Assembly: GCA_949320185.1 (NCBI GenBank)
Contig: CASGHK010000047.1
Coordinates: 1 to 64,000, forward strand
DNA length: 64,000 nt
Reading direction: 5' to 3'
From: an uncultured Methanomicrobiales archaeon
GTDB lineage: Archaea; Halobacteriota; Methanomicrobia; Methanomicrobiales; Methanospirillaceae
The position numbers were made by a program, and so were the translations under genes. Shown here in pieces: positions 43,496 to 51,085 of this stretch. The notes beneath the pieces were generated by a model. It was not told the origin of the DNA. It saw only the letters and a program-made list of their open reading frames with translations, and did not search any database. Within the stretch, counting starts at the first letter, position 1. Each line of letters begins with the position of its first letter.

Positions 43496-44521
43496 TTACT
43501 TCACCGCGACGAACCCGAGCGCTTGCTCGGTCATGCGGATCGACTCCGCCGCCGGTACGTCGGATGCCATCGCGCGGATCGCGTCGACGTTCTCGACCAC
43601 GACGTCCGCCTCCTGGTGGATGGCCTGGAAGAGCCAGAGCTCGGTACCGTCGACGACCGAGATCGACTCCTCGAAGACCCCGTTCTCCCACATGTCCGAC
43701 CTGGGACGGCCGATGTCCTGCATGTGCTCTTTTAACTCCGCGGAGGACTTGATCCCCGCTGCCCTGTTGATCAGGCCGATCCTCGAGTGGCCCCGGAAGA
43801 GTTCGATCACCTGCTCGCGGGTCGCGGGTCTCTTCAGCGACATCTGGACCGTGTGCATGTGCATGAACGTGGTTGGGACGATCATCGCCCCCGTCGTGAT
43901 GTTGATGTGTGGCAGGACCGACTGGACGTCCGGCCCGTGGTGGCTCGGGAGCGTCACGGGGTCGAGCACGATTGCGTCGATCGGTCCCCGCTTGATATCC
44001 CCGGGGTCTCCACCGCGCCGCACCATGACGGCCCTGACCTTCTCGACGCCGATCGCCCGGTCGACCTCGTTGATCACCCGGACGAGCCCGGTCGTGTTGC
44101 AGGAGACGACACGGACGAACTGCCGGCCCTTCGCCTCGTCGTAGTTGACCGATGAGTTGAACGAGAACCCGGTGGTCGCGTGCTTCTCTCCGCCCTGGTA
44201 GATCGCCCGAACCCCGTGCTCCTCGTACATGGGCTTGTTCTTCAACCCGACTCCTCCTGGGGTTGCGTCAACCACGATGTCGGCCTTCGCGATCATGTCG
44301 ACGACTGTGCCGGCGATAGGGACGCCAGCGGTCTCGAAGTCGGGACGCTTCGCAAGGTCCGCGATGTAGAGGGGGTAGCCCCGTGCCTTCGCGACGTAGG
44401 CGTCTGCGTTCATCGAGGTCTTCGAGACCCCCACGATCTCCATATCGGGCTGGCAGGCGACTGCGTCCGCGACGCGCTTGCCGATTGTCCCGTACCCGTT
44501 GATAGCGACTTTAATGGTCAT
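43496..44521 (-). CDS. Type II glyceraldehyde-3-phosphate dehydrogenase
   Basis: 341 aa, typical of the archaeal type II enzyme. The N-terminal Rossmann motif 'KVAINGYGTIGKRVADAV', 'VVDATPGGVG', the catalytic Cys in 'FVRVVSCNTTGLVRV', and the C-terminal 'HSRIGLINRAAGIKSSAEL' are diagnostic. It interconverts glyceraldehyde 3-phosphate and 1,3-bisphosphoglycerate with NAD(P), mainly for gluconeogenesis in methanogens. A single gene with an AT-rich stretch (about 44610-44635) about 100 nt upstream that could hold the promoter. Confidence 0.93.
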   Translation of the reverse strand: MTIKVAINGYGTIGKRVADAVACQPDMEIVGVSKTSMNADAYVAKARGYPLYIADLAKRPDFETAGVPIAGTVVDMIAKADIVVDATPGGVGLKNKPMYEEHGVRAIYQGGEKHATTGFSFNSSVNYDEAKGRQFVRVVSCNTTGLVRVINEVDRAIGVEKVRAVMVRRGGDPGDIKRGPIDAIVLDPVTLPSHHGPDVQSVLPHINITTGAMIVPTTFMHMHTVQMSLKRPATREQVIELFRGHSRIGLINRAAGIKSSAELKEHMQDIGRPRSDMWENGVFEESISVVDGTELWLFQAIHQEADVVVENVDAIRAMASDVPAAESIRMTEQALGFVAVK

Positions 44522-44736
44522 GGCCTTCCCCTTCCCGGTCCCCCTGACCGCCTCCCGGTACGACGGAGGTGCCGGGTGCTCGTGGGGGGATCTGTACCAC
44601 GTCAGTTAACGGGGGGATTCGATTTATGTTTTATCAATCGCTCCTGCTGGGAAAGGATGGGGAGGCCCGATTGAGCCCGGCGCAGTTCCCATGACAATGA
44701 ATATCCCGTCGCCGGCCATCGTATCGTCCGATCGTC

Positions 44737-44924
44737 ATGGTTCACCCGAACCGAGTCCTTCTTTTCGTGCTGGGCGTCCTCGCGCTGGGACTTCGCCGGC
44801 CTCGCCGAACGGCGATGAAGAGCCCTCCGTCGTCTTCCGCTAGTCCGGCGAGTATACGGTCACGCTCACCGTGTCGAATGCATAGGGGAGTTCGAGCGTG
44901 ACATGAAGCATGACCGTGATGGCC
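44737..44924 (+). pseudogene. Relic of a PKD surface-protein gene (signal peptide joined to a PKD end)
   Basis: Not in the ORF track. An ATG at 44737 encodes a good signal peptide start (MVHPNRVLLFVLGVLALGL). The DNA then runs GCTGGGACTTCGCCGG, matching the WRWDFGGLAW segment of PKD-3. One frame over, EEPSVVFR*SGEYTVTLTVSNA* aligns with NPSVVFRQPGVYTVTLTVRN of the island genes, with TAG at a Gln and a Tyr position, then a degraded SSxVT end. It is an internally deleted, stop-riddled copy of the PKD cassette 33 kb away from the island. Confidence 0.75.
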
Positions 44925-44982
44925 ACCGCCGCCCGAACGCGGGTATCAGTCGAGGTTTTCGGCTGATCTCCTCCGCCACCCT

Positions 44983-45489
44983 TCAGAGATAATCGGCCTG
45001 GACCGCGACGACCTCGGTGGAGTCGGCGGCGGCTGCGTACCGCTCGAGGAGCTCCTGGTTCAGGACCAGGAAGTGGGGTCCCCAGCGGAACGCGTTCATC
45101 AGGGCCCGGGCTTGCTCGGGCTCGCCCAAGATCCAGCAGGCGGCGGAGAGCGCCTCCGCCGAGGAGAGGCGGAGGGGCCGACCGTAGTTGGTCGGGTTCG
45201 CCGCGACCAGGTATGGAAGGGCCCTGTGGTGGCGCCAGTGTGCGAAGACACCGGCGTCTAGCACCTCCCAGGAACAGTCGAGGGCGGTCACCGAGCGGAT
45301 CGCCCCCCCCTTCACCGGCGCGTCGGCCGGCGAAAGGGCCTGCTCGGCGGTGGGGTCCAGCACGAGCGTCGACCGCGGCACCCGCTCAGGCCGGTCCAGG
45401 ACACGGACGAGGCCGGCCCGCCCGAGCCGGACCACCGTGCACTTTTTTGGAGCGCAGGTGTTGTCACGGTAGGCAAGGAGGGGGATCAT
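44983..45489 (-). CDS. tsr3: Tsr3-type rRNA aminocarboxypropyltransferase (DUF367)
   Basis: 168 aa, family length. Conserved 'CAPKKCTVVRLGRAGLV' N-terminus, 'LSPADAPVK', the SAM/aminocarboxypropyl signature 'VTALDCSWEV', 'RALPYLVAANPTNYGRPLRLSSAEALSAACWILG' and 'NAFRWGPHFLVLNQELLERY'. Tsr3 transfers the 3-amino-3-carboxypropyl group from SAM to the hypermodified uridine of small-subunit rRNA. It is divergent from the 45519 gene with only 29 bp between starts, so the two promoters overlap. Confidence 0.92.
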   Translation of the reverse strand: MIPLLAYRDNTCAPKKCTVVRLGRAGLVRVLDRPERVPRSTLVLDPTAEQALSPADAPVKGGAIRSVTALDCSWEVLDAGVFAHWRHHRALPYLVAANPTNYGRPLRLSSAEALSAACWILGEPEQARALMNAFRWGPHFLVLNQELLERYAAAADSTEVVAVQADYL

Positions 45490-45518
45490 CTATACCCGTC
45501 TCGCCCCCACCCTCCATA

Positions 45519-46394
45519 ATGTACGTGCTCGCCGCCCCATGCCTTCTCGACCCCTCCCTTCGGGCCGAGGGGATCACCTCGGACGAAGACCGGGCGGCCT
45601 TCGCCCGGGCGCTCGAGCGCTGCGCCGAGTTCGGGATCGAGGTCGTCCCCCTCCCCTGCCCCGAGACCCTCCACCTGGGCCGTCCCCGTCCCCCGGGTCC
45701 GTTCCGGGGCCGGCTCGACACGCCGGGTTTCGAGGCGCTCCTCGACCGCCTCGAGGAGGAGGTCCGGGCACTGATCGCCGGGCGGGGCCCGCCGCTCTGC
45801 ATCGTTGGAGTCGACTCCTCCCCCTGCTGCGGGGTCAACCGGCACTTCTTCGATGAGGACCGTCAGCCCGGGAGGGGGACATGGCTCGCCCGGTTCTCCG
45901 CGATCCCCGCCGTCGACGTACATACGTTCGCATGCTACCGTCTCTACCTCGCTGCCCCGCTCTTTTCGGCAGCCGAACGGGAGTTCAACGCCCGGCTCGC
46001 TGTGTTCCTCCGGGAGCGGCACTACCGGGTCGTTCTCCCCCAGGAGCTCGGGGACGACGAAGCCGTCCGGGGCGAGGGGGAGCTGTACCAGCTCTACGAC
46101 CGCCTCGTCGCCGGGCTCGAGGGGGCCGACGTCGTCGTCGCGGTGATCGACGGCGCGGACGCCGATTCGGGGACCGCCTGGGAGATGGGGTACGCCACCG
46201 CCCGGTCCTTTCCGGTGATCGCGCTCAGGACCGACTTTCGGCGGGTTGGGGACCACGAGCGGGTCAACCTGATGCTCGAGTGTTCGTCAACGATCGCCGG
46301 CTCGTTCGACGAGCTGGCAGCTCTGCTCGGAGAACGGTTGGATAAGCAAGAAAAGGGGGGTTACCAGGCCTCGGGGAAGGCCATGTTGGTGTAG
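45519..46394 (+). CDS. Fusion: TudS/DUF523-like desulfidase domain + nucleoside 2-deoxyribosyltransferase domain
   Basis: 291 aa from the ATG at 45519 (MYVLAAPCLLDPSLRAEG); the earlier track start overlaps tsr3 antisense. Residues 1-135: 'PCLLDPSLRAEG', 'FGIEVVPLPCPETLHLGRPR', 'VGVDSSPCCGVN' with spaced cysteines, resembling TudS-related (CD3072-like, DUF523-related) putative desulfidases that use a [4Fe-4S] cluster. Residues about 145-280: 'VYLAAPLFSAAEREFN' equivalent (RLYLAAPLFSAAEREFN), 'VVVAVIDGADADSGTAWEMGYATA' and 'VIALRTDFR', the nucleoside 2-deoxyribosyltransferase fold with catalytic Glu in 'GTAWEMG'. The fusion suggests salvage of a sulfur-containing base or nucleoside: desulfuration plus glycosidic transfer. 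Each domain is recognisable; the joint function is inference. Confidence 0.8.
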   Translation: MYVLAAPCLLDPSLRAEGITSDEDRAAFARALERCAEFGIEVVPLPCPETLHLGRPRPPGPFRGRLDTPGFEALLDRLEEEVRALIAGRGPPLCIVGVDSSPCCGVNRHFFDEDRQPGRGTWLARFSAIPAVDVHTFACYRLYLAAPLFSAAEREFNARLAVFLRERHYRVVLPQELGDDEAVRGEGELYQLYDRLVAGLEGADVVVAVIDGADADSGTAWEMGYATARSFPVIALRTDFRRVGDHERVNLMLECSSTIAGSFDELAALLGERLDKQEKGGYQASGKAMLV

Positions 46395-46816
46395 ATATCC
46401 TCGAGCCGGGCCTTGTGCCCACGCTCCATCGCGGCAAGCTCGGTGAAGAGCTTCTTCTGCTCGGCGTCTTCGGTCGCGTTCGCGAGACCGGTGTACATCT
46501 GCATCGCCTCGAGTTCCTTCTTGATCGCGAGGACCAGGCCGTCGATCGGCTTCAGGTCGGGGGTGAACGGCGGGGATGCCACCGAATCGGCGACCTTGTA
46601 GTCCCTGGTGGTCGAGAAGCCGAGCGAGGTGTAGTCCTTTGTCAGCATCTTCTGGAGGAACTCACGGTGGCTGGTCTCGTCTCCGGCCAGCTCCTTGAAG
46701 AGCGACTTCAGGTTCGCATCCTGGACCTTCTCAGCGACCGTGTTGTAGAACGAGTAGGCCTCGACCTCGCGATCGATCGCCAGTGTGATGATCTTGCGGT
46801 ATTCTTCTGGAGTCAT
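46361..46816 (-). CDS. Ferritin-like/rubrerythrin-type diiron protein
   Basis: 151 aa from the ATG at 46816 with GGAGG 13 nt upstream; the track start is 13 codons earlier. A four-helix bundle with two ExxH-type motifs: 'EVEAYSFYNTVAEK ... DETSHREFLQKM' and 'KKELEAMQMYTGLANAT ... AMERGHKARLEDIY'. It lacks the rubredoxin CxxC domain of full rubrerythrins. It probably handles peroxide or iron in the cytosol. Its 3' end overlaps the end of the convergent 45519 gene by 34 bp. The TATA-like ATTAAATATCC lies about 45-55 nt upstream of the ATG. Confidence 0.88.
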   Translation of the reverse strand: MTPEEYRKIITLAIDREVEAYSFYNTVAEKVQDANLKSLFKELAGDETSHREFLQKMLTKDYTSLGFSTTRDYKVADSVASPPFTPDLKPIDGLVLAIKKELEAMQMYTGLANATEDAEQKKLFTELAAMERGHKARLEDIYTNMAFPEAW

Positions 46817-46910
46817 GACTAATGACAACCTCCGTTGCAAACTACTGTTCTGCATCGGGATATTTAATTGAATGGTATCGTCAGTTTGATACGGCTACCT
46901 CAACGACGAC

Positions 46911-46925
46911 CTATTTTTTAAATAA
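46911..46925 (+). promoter_or_regulatory. TATA box of amtB1
   Basis: CTATTTTTTAAATAAC is the only TATA-like element before amtB1; the NrpR-type site begins 4 nt after it. A GTATC-N8-GATAC dyad at 46875-46892 lies just upstream and could be a further operator shared with the divergent ferritin gene. Confidence 0.55.
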
Positions 46926-46928
46926 CAT

Positions 46929-46942
46929 GGAACCTAAATTCT
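46929..46942 (+). promoter_or_regulatory. NrpR-type nitrogen operator of amtB1 (7 of 8 matches)
   Basis: GGAA-CCTAAA-TTCT fits the methanogen NrpR consensus GGAA-N6-TTCC with one mismatch, and lies between TATA box and predicted start of transcription. Confidence 0.5.
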
Positions 46943-47036
46943 TTCTTATAGTCGCCCAGACCGCGTGTGCCGGGGCCGGGAGGAAGAGAAGGGGATGGTA
47001 GAAGATACGAAGTGCCGGTACGGGGTGAGCCGGTAA

Positions 47037-48239
47037 GTGGCCCTCGACACGGGGACGACGGCATGGTTGCTCGTCTCGACCGCGCTCGTGATCCTGATGA
47101 CACCCGGGGTCGGGCTCTTTTATGGCGGGATGGTGAGGAAGAAGAACTTCATCTCGATGATCGCGCTCTCGCTCGTCGCGCTCTCGCTCGTGAGCCTCCA
47201 GTGGGTCCTTATCGGCTACACGCTCGTCTTCGGCCACGATATCGGCGGTCTGATCGGAGGGCTCGAGCATCTCGGGCTCGCGGGGGTCGGCCTCGACCCG
47301 GGGGACGGGACCTATCCGCCGATCCTCTTTGCCGCGTTCCACCTTGCCTTCGCCGCGGTGACGCTCGCCGTCATCACCTCCGCCGTCGCTGAACGGATCA
47401 AGCTCAGTTCGTTTCTCGTGCTCGGGTTGCTCTGGACCACGCTCGTCTACGATCCCCTCGCTCACTGGGCGTGGGGAGGGGGCTGGGCCCAGTCCCTCGG
47501 GCTCCTGGACTTCGCCGGCGGCACCGTGGTCGAGATCAACTCGGGGTTCTCGGCCCTTGCCCTCGCCCTCGTGATCGGGAAGAGGGTCGGGTTCGGGCAG
47601 CACTCGATGGAGCCGCACAACATCCCGATGGCCCTTCTCGGCGGCGGGCTCCTCTGGTTCGGCTGGTTCGGGTTCAACGCCGGGTCCGCCCTCGCCGCGG
47701 ATGGCATAGCGGCGAACGCCTTCCTGGTCACCAACACCGCCGCTGCTGCCGGCGCGATGGCATGGCTCCTCGTCTCCTGGCTCTATGGCCGCCCCGCATC
47801 CCTTGGCATGATCACGGGCGGGGTGGCAGGACTCGTTGCGATTACACCCGCTGCTGGTTTCGTTACGGTCCCCGCCTCGATCCTGATTGGCGGGGTCGCG
47901 GGCATCCTCTGCTACGGCGCGATGGTCTGGAGGCTCCGCCGGCAGTATGACGAGTCGCTTGACGCCTTCGCGGTCCACGGAGTGGGTGGGCTCTGGGGCA
48001 CGGTGATGACCGGGATCCTCGCTGCCACCGCGGTCAACCAGTTTCCCGGCCTCCTGGAGGGGGGCATCCACCAATGCCTGGTGAATATGAGTGCAGCCCT
48101 CGTCGCCGTCGTCTATGCGTTCGGTGTCACCTACCTGATCGCGCTCGCGGTCGACCGGTTGATGGGCCTCCGGGTCACCGAGGAGGAGGAGTACGTCGGC
48201 CTTGATATCTCGCAGCACGGCGAGCGGATCTCGTACTAG
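47037..48239 (+). CDS. amtB: Ammonium transporter AmtB (copy 1)
   Basis: 400 aa starting at GTG with GGGGTGAG upstream. About eleven membrane helices with the Amt signatures '[17 protein letters not shown]', '[13 protein letters not shown]', '[26 protein letters not shown]' and '[18 protein letters not shown]', including the twin pore His (VEINSG lacks the first, see note). In copy 2 that segment is [14 protein letters not shown]; in copy 1 the usual His of 'VHISSG' is replaced by Glu (VEINSG), whereas '[10 protein letters not shown]' is kept. The tail reads [17 protein letters not shown]. It imports ammonium, normally gated by GlnK; no glnK gene is adjacent to this copy. Confidence 0.9.
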   Translation: MALDTGTTAWLLVSTALVILMTPGVGLFYGGMVRKKNFISMIALSLVALSLVSLQWVLIGYTLVFGHDIGGLIGGLEHLGLAGVGLDPGDGTYPPILFAAFHLAFAAVTLAVITSAVAERIKLSSFLVLGLLWTTLVYDPLAHWAWGGGWAQSLGLLDFAGGTVVEINSGFSALALALVIGKRVGFGQHSMEPHNIPMALLGGGLLWFGWFGFNAGSALAADGIAANAFLVTNTAAAAGAMAWLLVSWLYGRPASLGMITGGVAGLVAITPAAGFVTVPASILIGGVAGILCYGAMVWRLRRQYDESLDAFAVHGVGGLWGTVMTGILAATAVNQFPGLLEGGIHQCLVNMSAALVAVVYAFGVTYLIALAVDRLMGLRVTEEEEYVGLDISQHGERISY

Positions 48240-48276
48240 CAATCTTTTTCTCGTGCCGCCCCCTGATCTGACAGGA

Positions 48277-48486
48277 ATGTCTTTCGAACGCGTATTCGCC
48301 CTTATCACCCTCATGGCCGTCGTGGTGGGTGCCGCCCTTGGTGCCGGCTGCCTCGGTGAGTCCGCCCCCGATTCGGGCGGCAGTGTGACCGGGTCTCCGA
48401 CGTCCGGCGCCGGTGAGACGCTGGGAGGCACGACCGCCCCTACCAGCGCGACGACGATCCCGATCCCGATCCCGGTCGGGAGCTGA
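48277..48486 (+). CDS. Small lipoprotein
   Basis: 69 aa from the ATG at 48277 (MSFERVFALITLMAVVV), after ACAGGA. A hydrophobic signal ends in a lipobox-like LGAGC, followed by a short Ser/Thr/Gly-rich extracellular region (SPTSGAGETLGG) ending in IPIPIPVGS. Two nt separate the next membrane-protein gene's Shine-Dalgarno region from this stop, so they are co-transcribed. Family not recognised. Confidence 0.6.
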   Translation: MSFERVFALITLMAVVVGAALGAGCLGESAPDSGGSVTGSPTSGAGETLGGTTAPTSATTIPIPIPVGS

Positions 48487-48490
48487 TCCC

Positions 48491-48943
48491 ATGGTCAGAC
48501 GCAGGCGGACGAGGGTACCACGTGCCGTCCTGCTCGGGCTCCTCGGCGCTCTCCTGCTCGGCGCTGGTTGTTTTACCCCTATTTTGGCGTTCCCCGGAGG
48601 GGGGTATGCAACCCTTCTCGGGGGGAGCTCGGTCCCGGCCCGGATGATTCTCGTCGGGGCCATCGCCTCCATTGTGCTCGTCCTCCTCGCCCGGAGGCGG
48701 GCCCTCCTGATCACTGGCTCGTTCTCGGGTTTGATGGTCCTCCTCGAGTTCTTTTCCCGGCGGGACGCGCTCCTTCCCCTGCCCACGAGCGGCTCGCCGG
48801 TGGAGACCGTCCTCGCCTCGTTCTCCAGCGAGTGGGGGTGGGGCCTCCTCGTCCTCGGTACGGTGTTCCTTCTCATCGCCGGAGCCCTCCCTGCACGCTC
48901 ACGGCGCGTGCCTCCTTCCGAGAAGGCCAATCGACGGCGCTGA
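48491..48943 (+). CDS. Membrane protein, about four helices
   Basis: 150 aa. A basic N-terminus (MVRRRRTRVPR) followed by hydrophobic segments at about 12-32, 50-66, 70-88 and 117-135, and a basic Ser/Arg tail. The start is 4 nt after the lipoprotein stop. No conserved motif is recognised. Probably works with the lipoprotein; the pair lies between amtB1 and acs with no obvious link to either. Confidence 0.6.
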   Translation: MVRRRRTRVPRAVLLGLLGALLLGAGCFTPILAFPGGGYATLLGGSSVPARMILVGAIASIVLVLLARRRALLITGSFSGLMVLLEFFSRRDALLPLPTSGSPVETVLASFSSEWGWGLLVLGTVFLLIAGALPARSRRVPPSEKANRRR

Positions 48944-48992
48944 CCCCGTATTCTCTTGTCCGAATATGTTTCGGATACAAAAGTATTATCAC

Positions 48993-49012
48993 TGTAATGA
49001 TTAATCATTGCA
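48993..49012. promoter_or_regulatory. 20-bp palindrome upstream of acs
   Basis: TGTAATGATTAATCATTGCA: the central 14 bp are a perfect palindrome and the arms extend with one mismatch. It lies in the only AT-rich part of the 240-bp gap before acs, so it is a likely operator. Confidence 0.5.
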
Positions 49013-49134
49013 AAACTTGGAGGCGTCTGGAATTCGTCGCGAAGAGTGCCGCGGCCCATGAGGTGGCGACCACCGGGCCCACGAGATGGAGACGAAGGCA
49101 GGGCCTTGAGGCTCCAGGACCGACCTTGAGAGCA

Positions 49135-49156
49135 CCCGCCCCGTGATACGGGCGGG
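49135..49156 (+). other. Strong GC hairpin in the acs leader
   Basis: CCCGCCCCGT-GAT-ACGGGCGGG forms a nine-pair stem with one bulged C. It ends 26 nt before the acs ATG and may affect translation or mRNA stability. No named riboswitch is recognised. Confidence 0.45.
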
Positions 49157-49182
49157 ACGAGTGCGATAGATGAGAGAGACCC

Positions 49183-51081
49183 ATGGAAGAGGATTTCGAT
49201 GTCCGGCTGGCCGAGGAAGTCAAGTACTACCGGCCGGCACCCGAGTACCGTGAGAAGGCCTGGACCAGCGACTACGAAGCGGCCTATGCCGGGTTCATCG
49301 AGGACCCGGAGGGGTTCTGGGAGGCGGAGGCCCGAGAACTCGAGTGGTTCCGGGAGTGGGACGAGGTCCTGCGCTGGGACTACCCATATGCGCAGTGGTT
49401 CGTCGGTGCCCGCCTCAACATCACCCACAACTGCCTGGACAGGCACATCACCGACCACCGGCGCAACAAGGTGGCCCTGATCTGGCGTGGGGACGAGGGC
49501 GAGGAGCGGATCTACACCTACTACAAGCTCTGGCGCGAGGTGAACCGTTTCGCAAACGGCCTCCGCTCCCTGGGAGTGAATAAGGGTGACCGGGTCTGTA
49601 TTTACATGCCCGTGGTCCCCGAGCAGACGATCGCGATGCTCGCCTGCGCCCGGATCGGCGCCATCCACTCGGTCGTCTTCGGCGGGTTCGGGGCGCAGGC
49701 GGTCGCCACGCGCCTCAACGACGCCCAGGCGCGAGTTGTCATCACCGCCGACGTCGGGATGCGGCGGGGGAAACGGATCCCGCTGATCACGATTGTCCAG
49801 GAGGCCGTGATCGACGCCCCCTCGGTCGAGCGGATCGTGGTCCTGCGGCGGCAGCTCGACCACCCGGTCCCCATCCACGAGGAACGGGAGGTCGACTTCT
49901 ATGAACTGATGGAGGGCCAGTCCTTCGAGTGTGAACCCGAGGTGATGGACGCGGAAGACCCGTTCTTCATCCTCTACACCTCTGGATCGACCGGCGCTCC
50001 CAAGGGGATCGTCCACACCTGCGGCGGGTACATGGTAGGGGCGCACTACACCACGCGGCATGTCTTCGACTTCAAGGACAACGACGTCTACTGGTGCACG
50101 GCCGATCCCGGGTGGATTACGGGCCACTCCTACGTCGTCTACGGCCCGTTGATGGTCGGCGGCACGGTCGTGATCGCCGAGACGACCCCCGACTACCCCG
50201 ATCCAGGGTCGTTCTGGGAGATCGTCGAGGACCTGGGCGTCACCATCTTCTACACGGCTCCGACCGCGATCCGGATGTTCATGAAGGTCGGGGAGGAGTG
50301 GCCCAACAAGTACGACCTCCGGTCGCTCAGGGTGCTCGGTTCGGTCGGCGAGCCGCTCAATCCAGAGGCCTTCGAGTGGTTCTACCGGGTGATCGGCAAG
50401 CAGCGCTGCCCGGTCGTCGACACCTGGTGGCAGACCGAGACGGGGATGCAGATGATCACGACCATGGTCGGCGAGCCGATGCGCCCCGGGTTCGCCGGCC
50501 GGTCGATCCCCGGCGTCGTCGCCGATGTGGTGAACCGCAACGGGGAGCCGGTCCCTGCGGGAACGGGTGGGTTCCTGGTGATCCGGAAGCCCTGGCCCGC
50601 GATGCTCCGGACCGTCTACAACAACGACCAGCGGTACCGACAGTACTGGGAGACGATCCCGGGCTGCTACATCGCCGGCGACCTGGCCGTGAAGGGGCGA
50701 GACGGCTACATCATGGTGATCGGCCGAGCCGACGACGTGATCATCATCTCGGGCCACAACATCGGCACCGCCGAGGTCGAGTCCGCGCTCGTCTCGCACC
50801 ACGCGGTGGCAGAGGCGGCCGTGATCGGGAAGCCGGACCCGATGAAGGGGAACGCGATCAAGGCGTTCGTGATCCTGAAACTGGGCCAGACTCCCTCGGA
50901 CCGGCTCGAGAAGGACCTGGTCTACCAGGTCAGGATGATGCTCGGCCCGTTCGCGGTGCCGTCCGAGATCGAGTTCGTGGACGCCCTCCCAAAGACCCGG
51001 TCCGGAAAGATCATGCGCCGGGTCCTCAAGGCCCGCGAGCTCGGGGTCGACCCGGGCGACCTCTCTACCCTGGAGGAGTAG
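49183..51081 (+). CDS. acs: Acetyl-CoA synthetase, AMP-forming
   Basis: 632 aa. N-terminal ACAS domain (FWEAEARELEWFREWDEVL), AMP-binding P-loop 'FFILYTSGSTGAPKGIVH', 'VDTWWQTETGMQM' and the C-terminal catalytic Lys in 'LPKTRSGKIMRRVLK', which is the regulatory acetylation site in the family. It activates acetate to acetyl-CoA with ATP, giving AMP and pyrophosphate, for assimilation rather than energy. The OFA-family transporter 4 nt downstream makes a likely acetate uptake and activation operon. The long leader contains a palindrome and a GC hairpin. Confidence 0.94.
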   Translation: MEEDFDVRLAEEVKYYRPAPEYREKAWTSDYEAAYAGFIEDPEGFWEAEARELEWFREWDEVLRWDYPYAQWFVGARLNITHNCLDRHITDHRRNKVALIWRGDEGEERIYTYYKLWREVNRFANGLRSLGVNKGDRVCIYMPVVPEQTIAMLACARIGAIHSVVFGGFGAQAVATRLNDAQARVVITADVGMRRGKRIPLITIVQEAVIDAPSVERIVVLRRQLDHPVPIHEEREVDFYELMEGQSFECEPEVMDAEDPFFILYTSGSTGAPKGIVHTCGGYMVGAHYTTRHVFDFKDNDVYWCTADPGWITGHSYVVYGPLMVGGTVVIAETTPDYPDPGSFWEIVEDLGVTIFYTAPTAIRMFMKVGEEWPNKYDLRSLRVLGSVGEPLNPEAFEWFYRVIGKQRCPVVDTWWQTETGMQMITTMVGEPMRPGFAGRSIPGVVADVVNRNGEPVPAGTGGFLVIRKPWPAMLRTVYNNDQRYRQYWETIPGCYIAGDLAVKGRDGYIMVIGRADDVIIISGHNIGTAEVESALVSHHAVAEAAVIGKPDPMKGNAIKAFVILKLGQTPSDRLEKDLVYQVRMMLGPFAVPSEIEFVDALPKTRSGKIMRRVLKARELGVDPGDLSTLEE

Positions 51082-51085
51082 GCGG

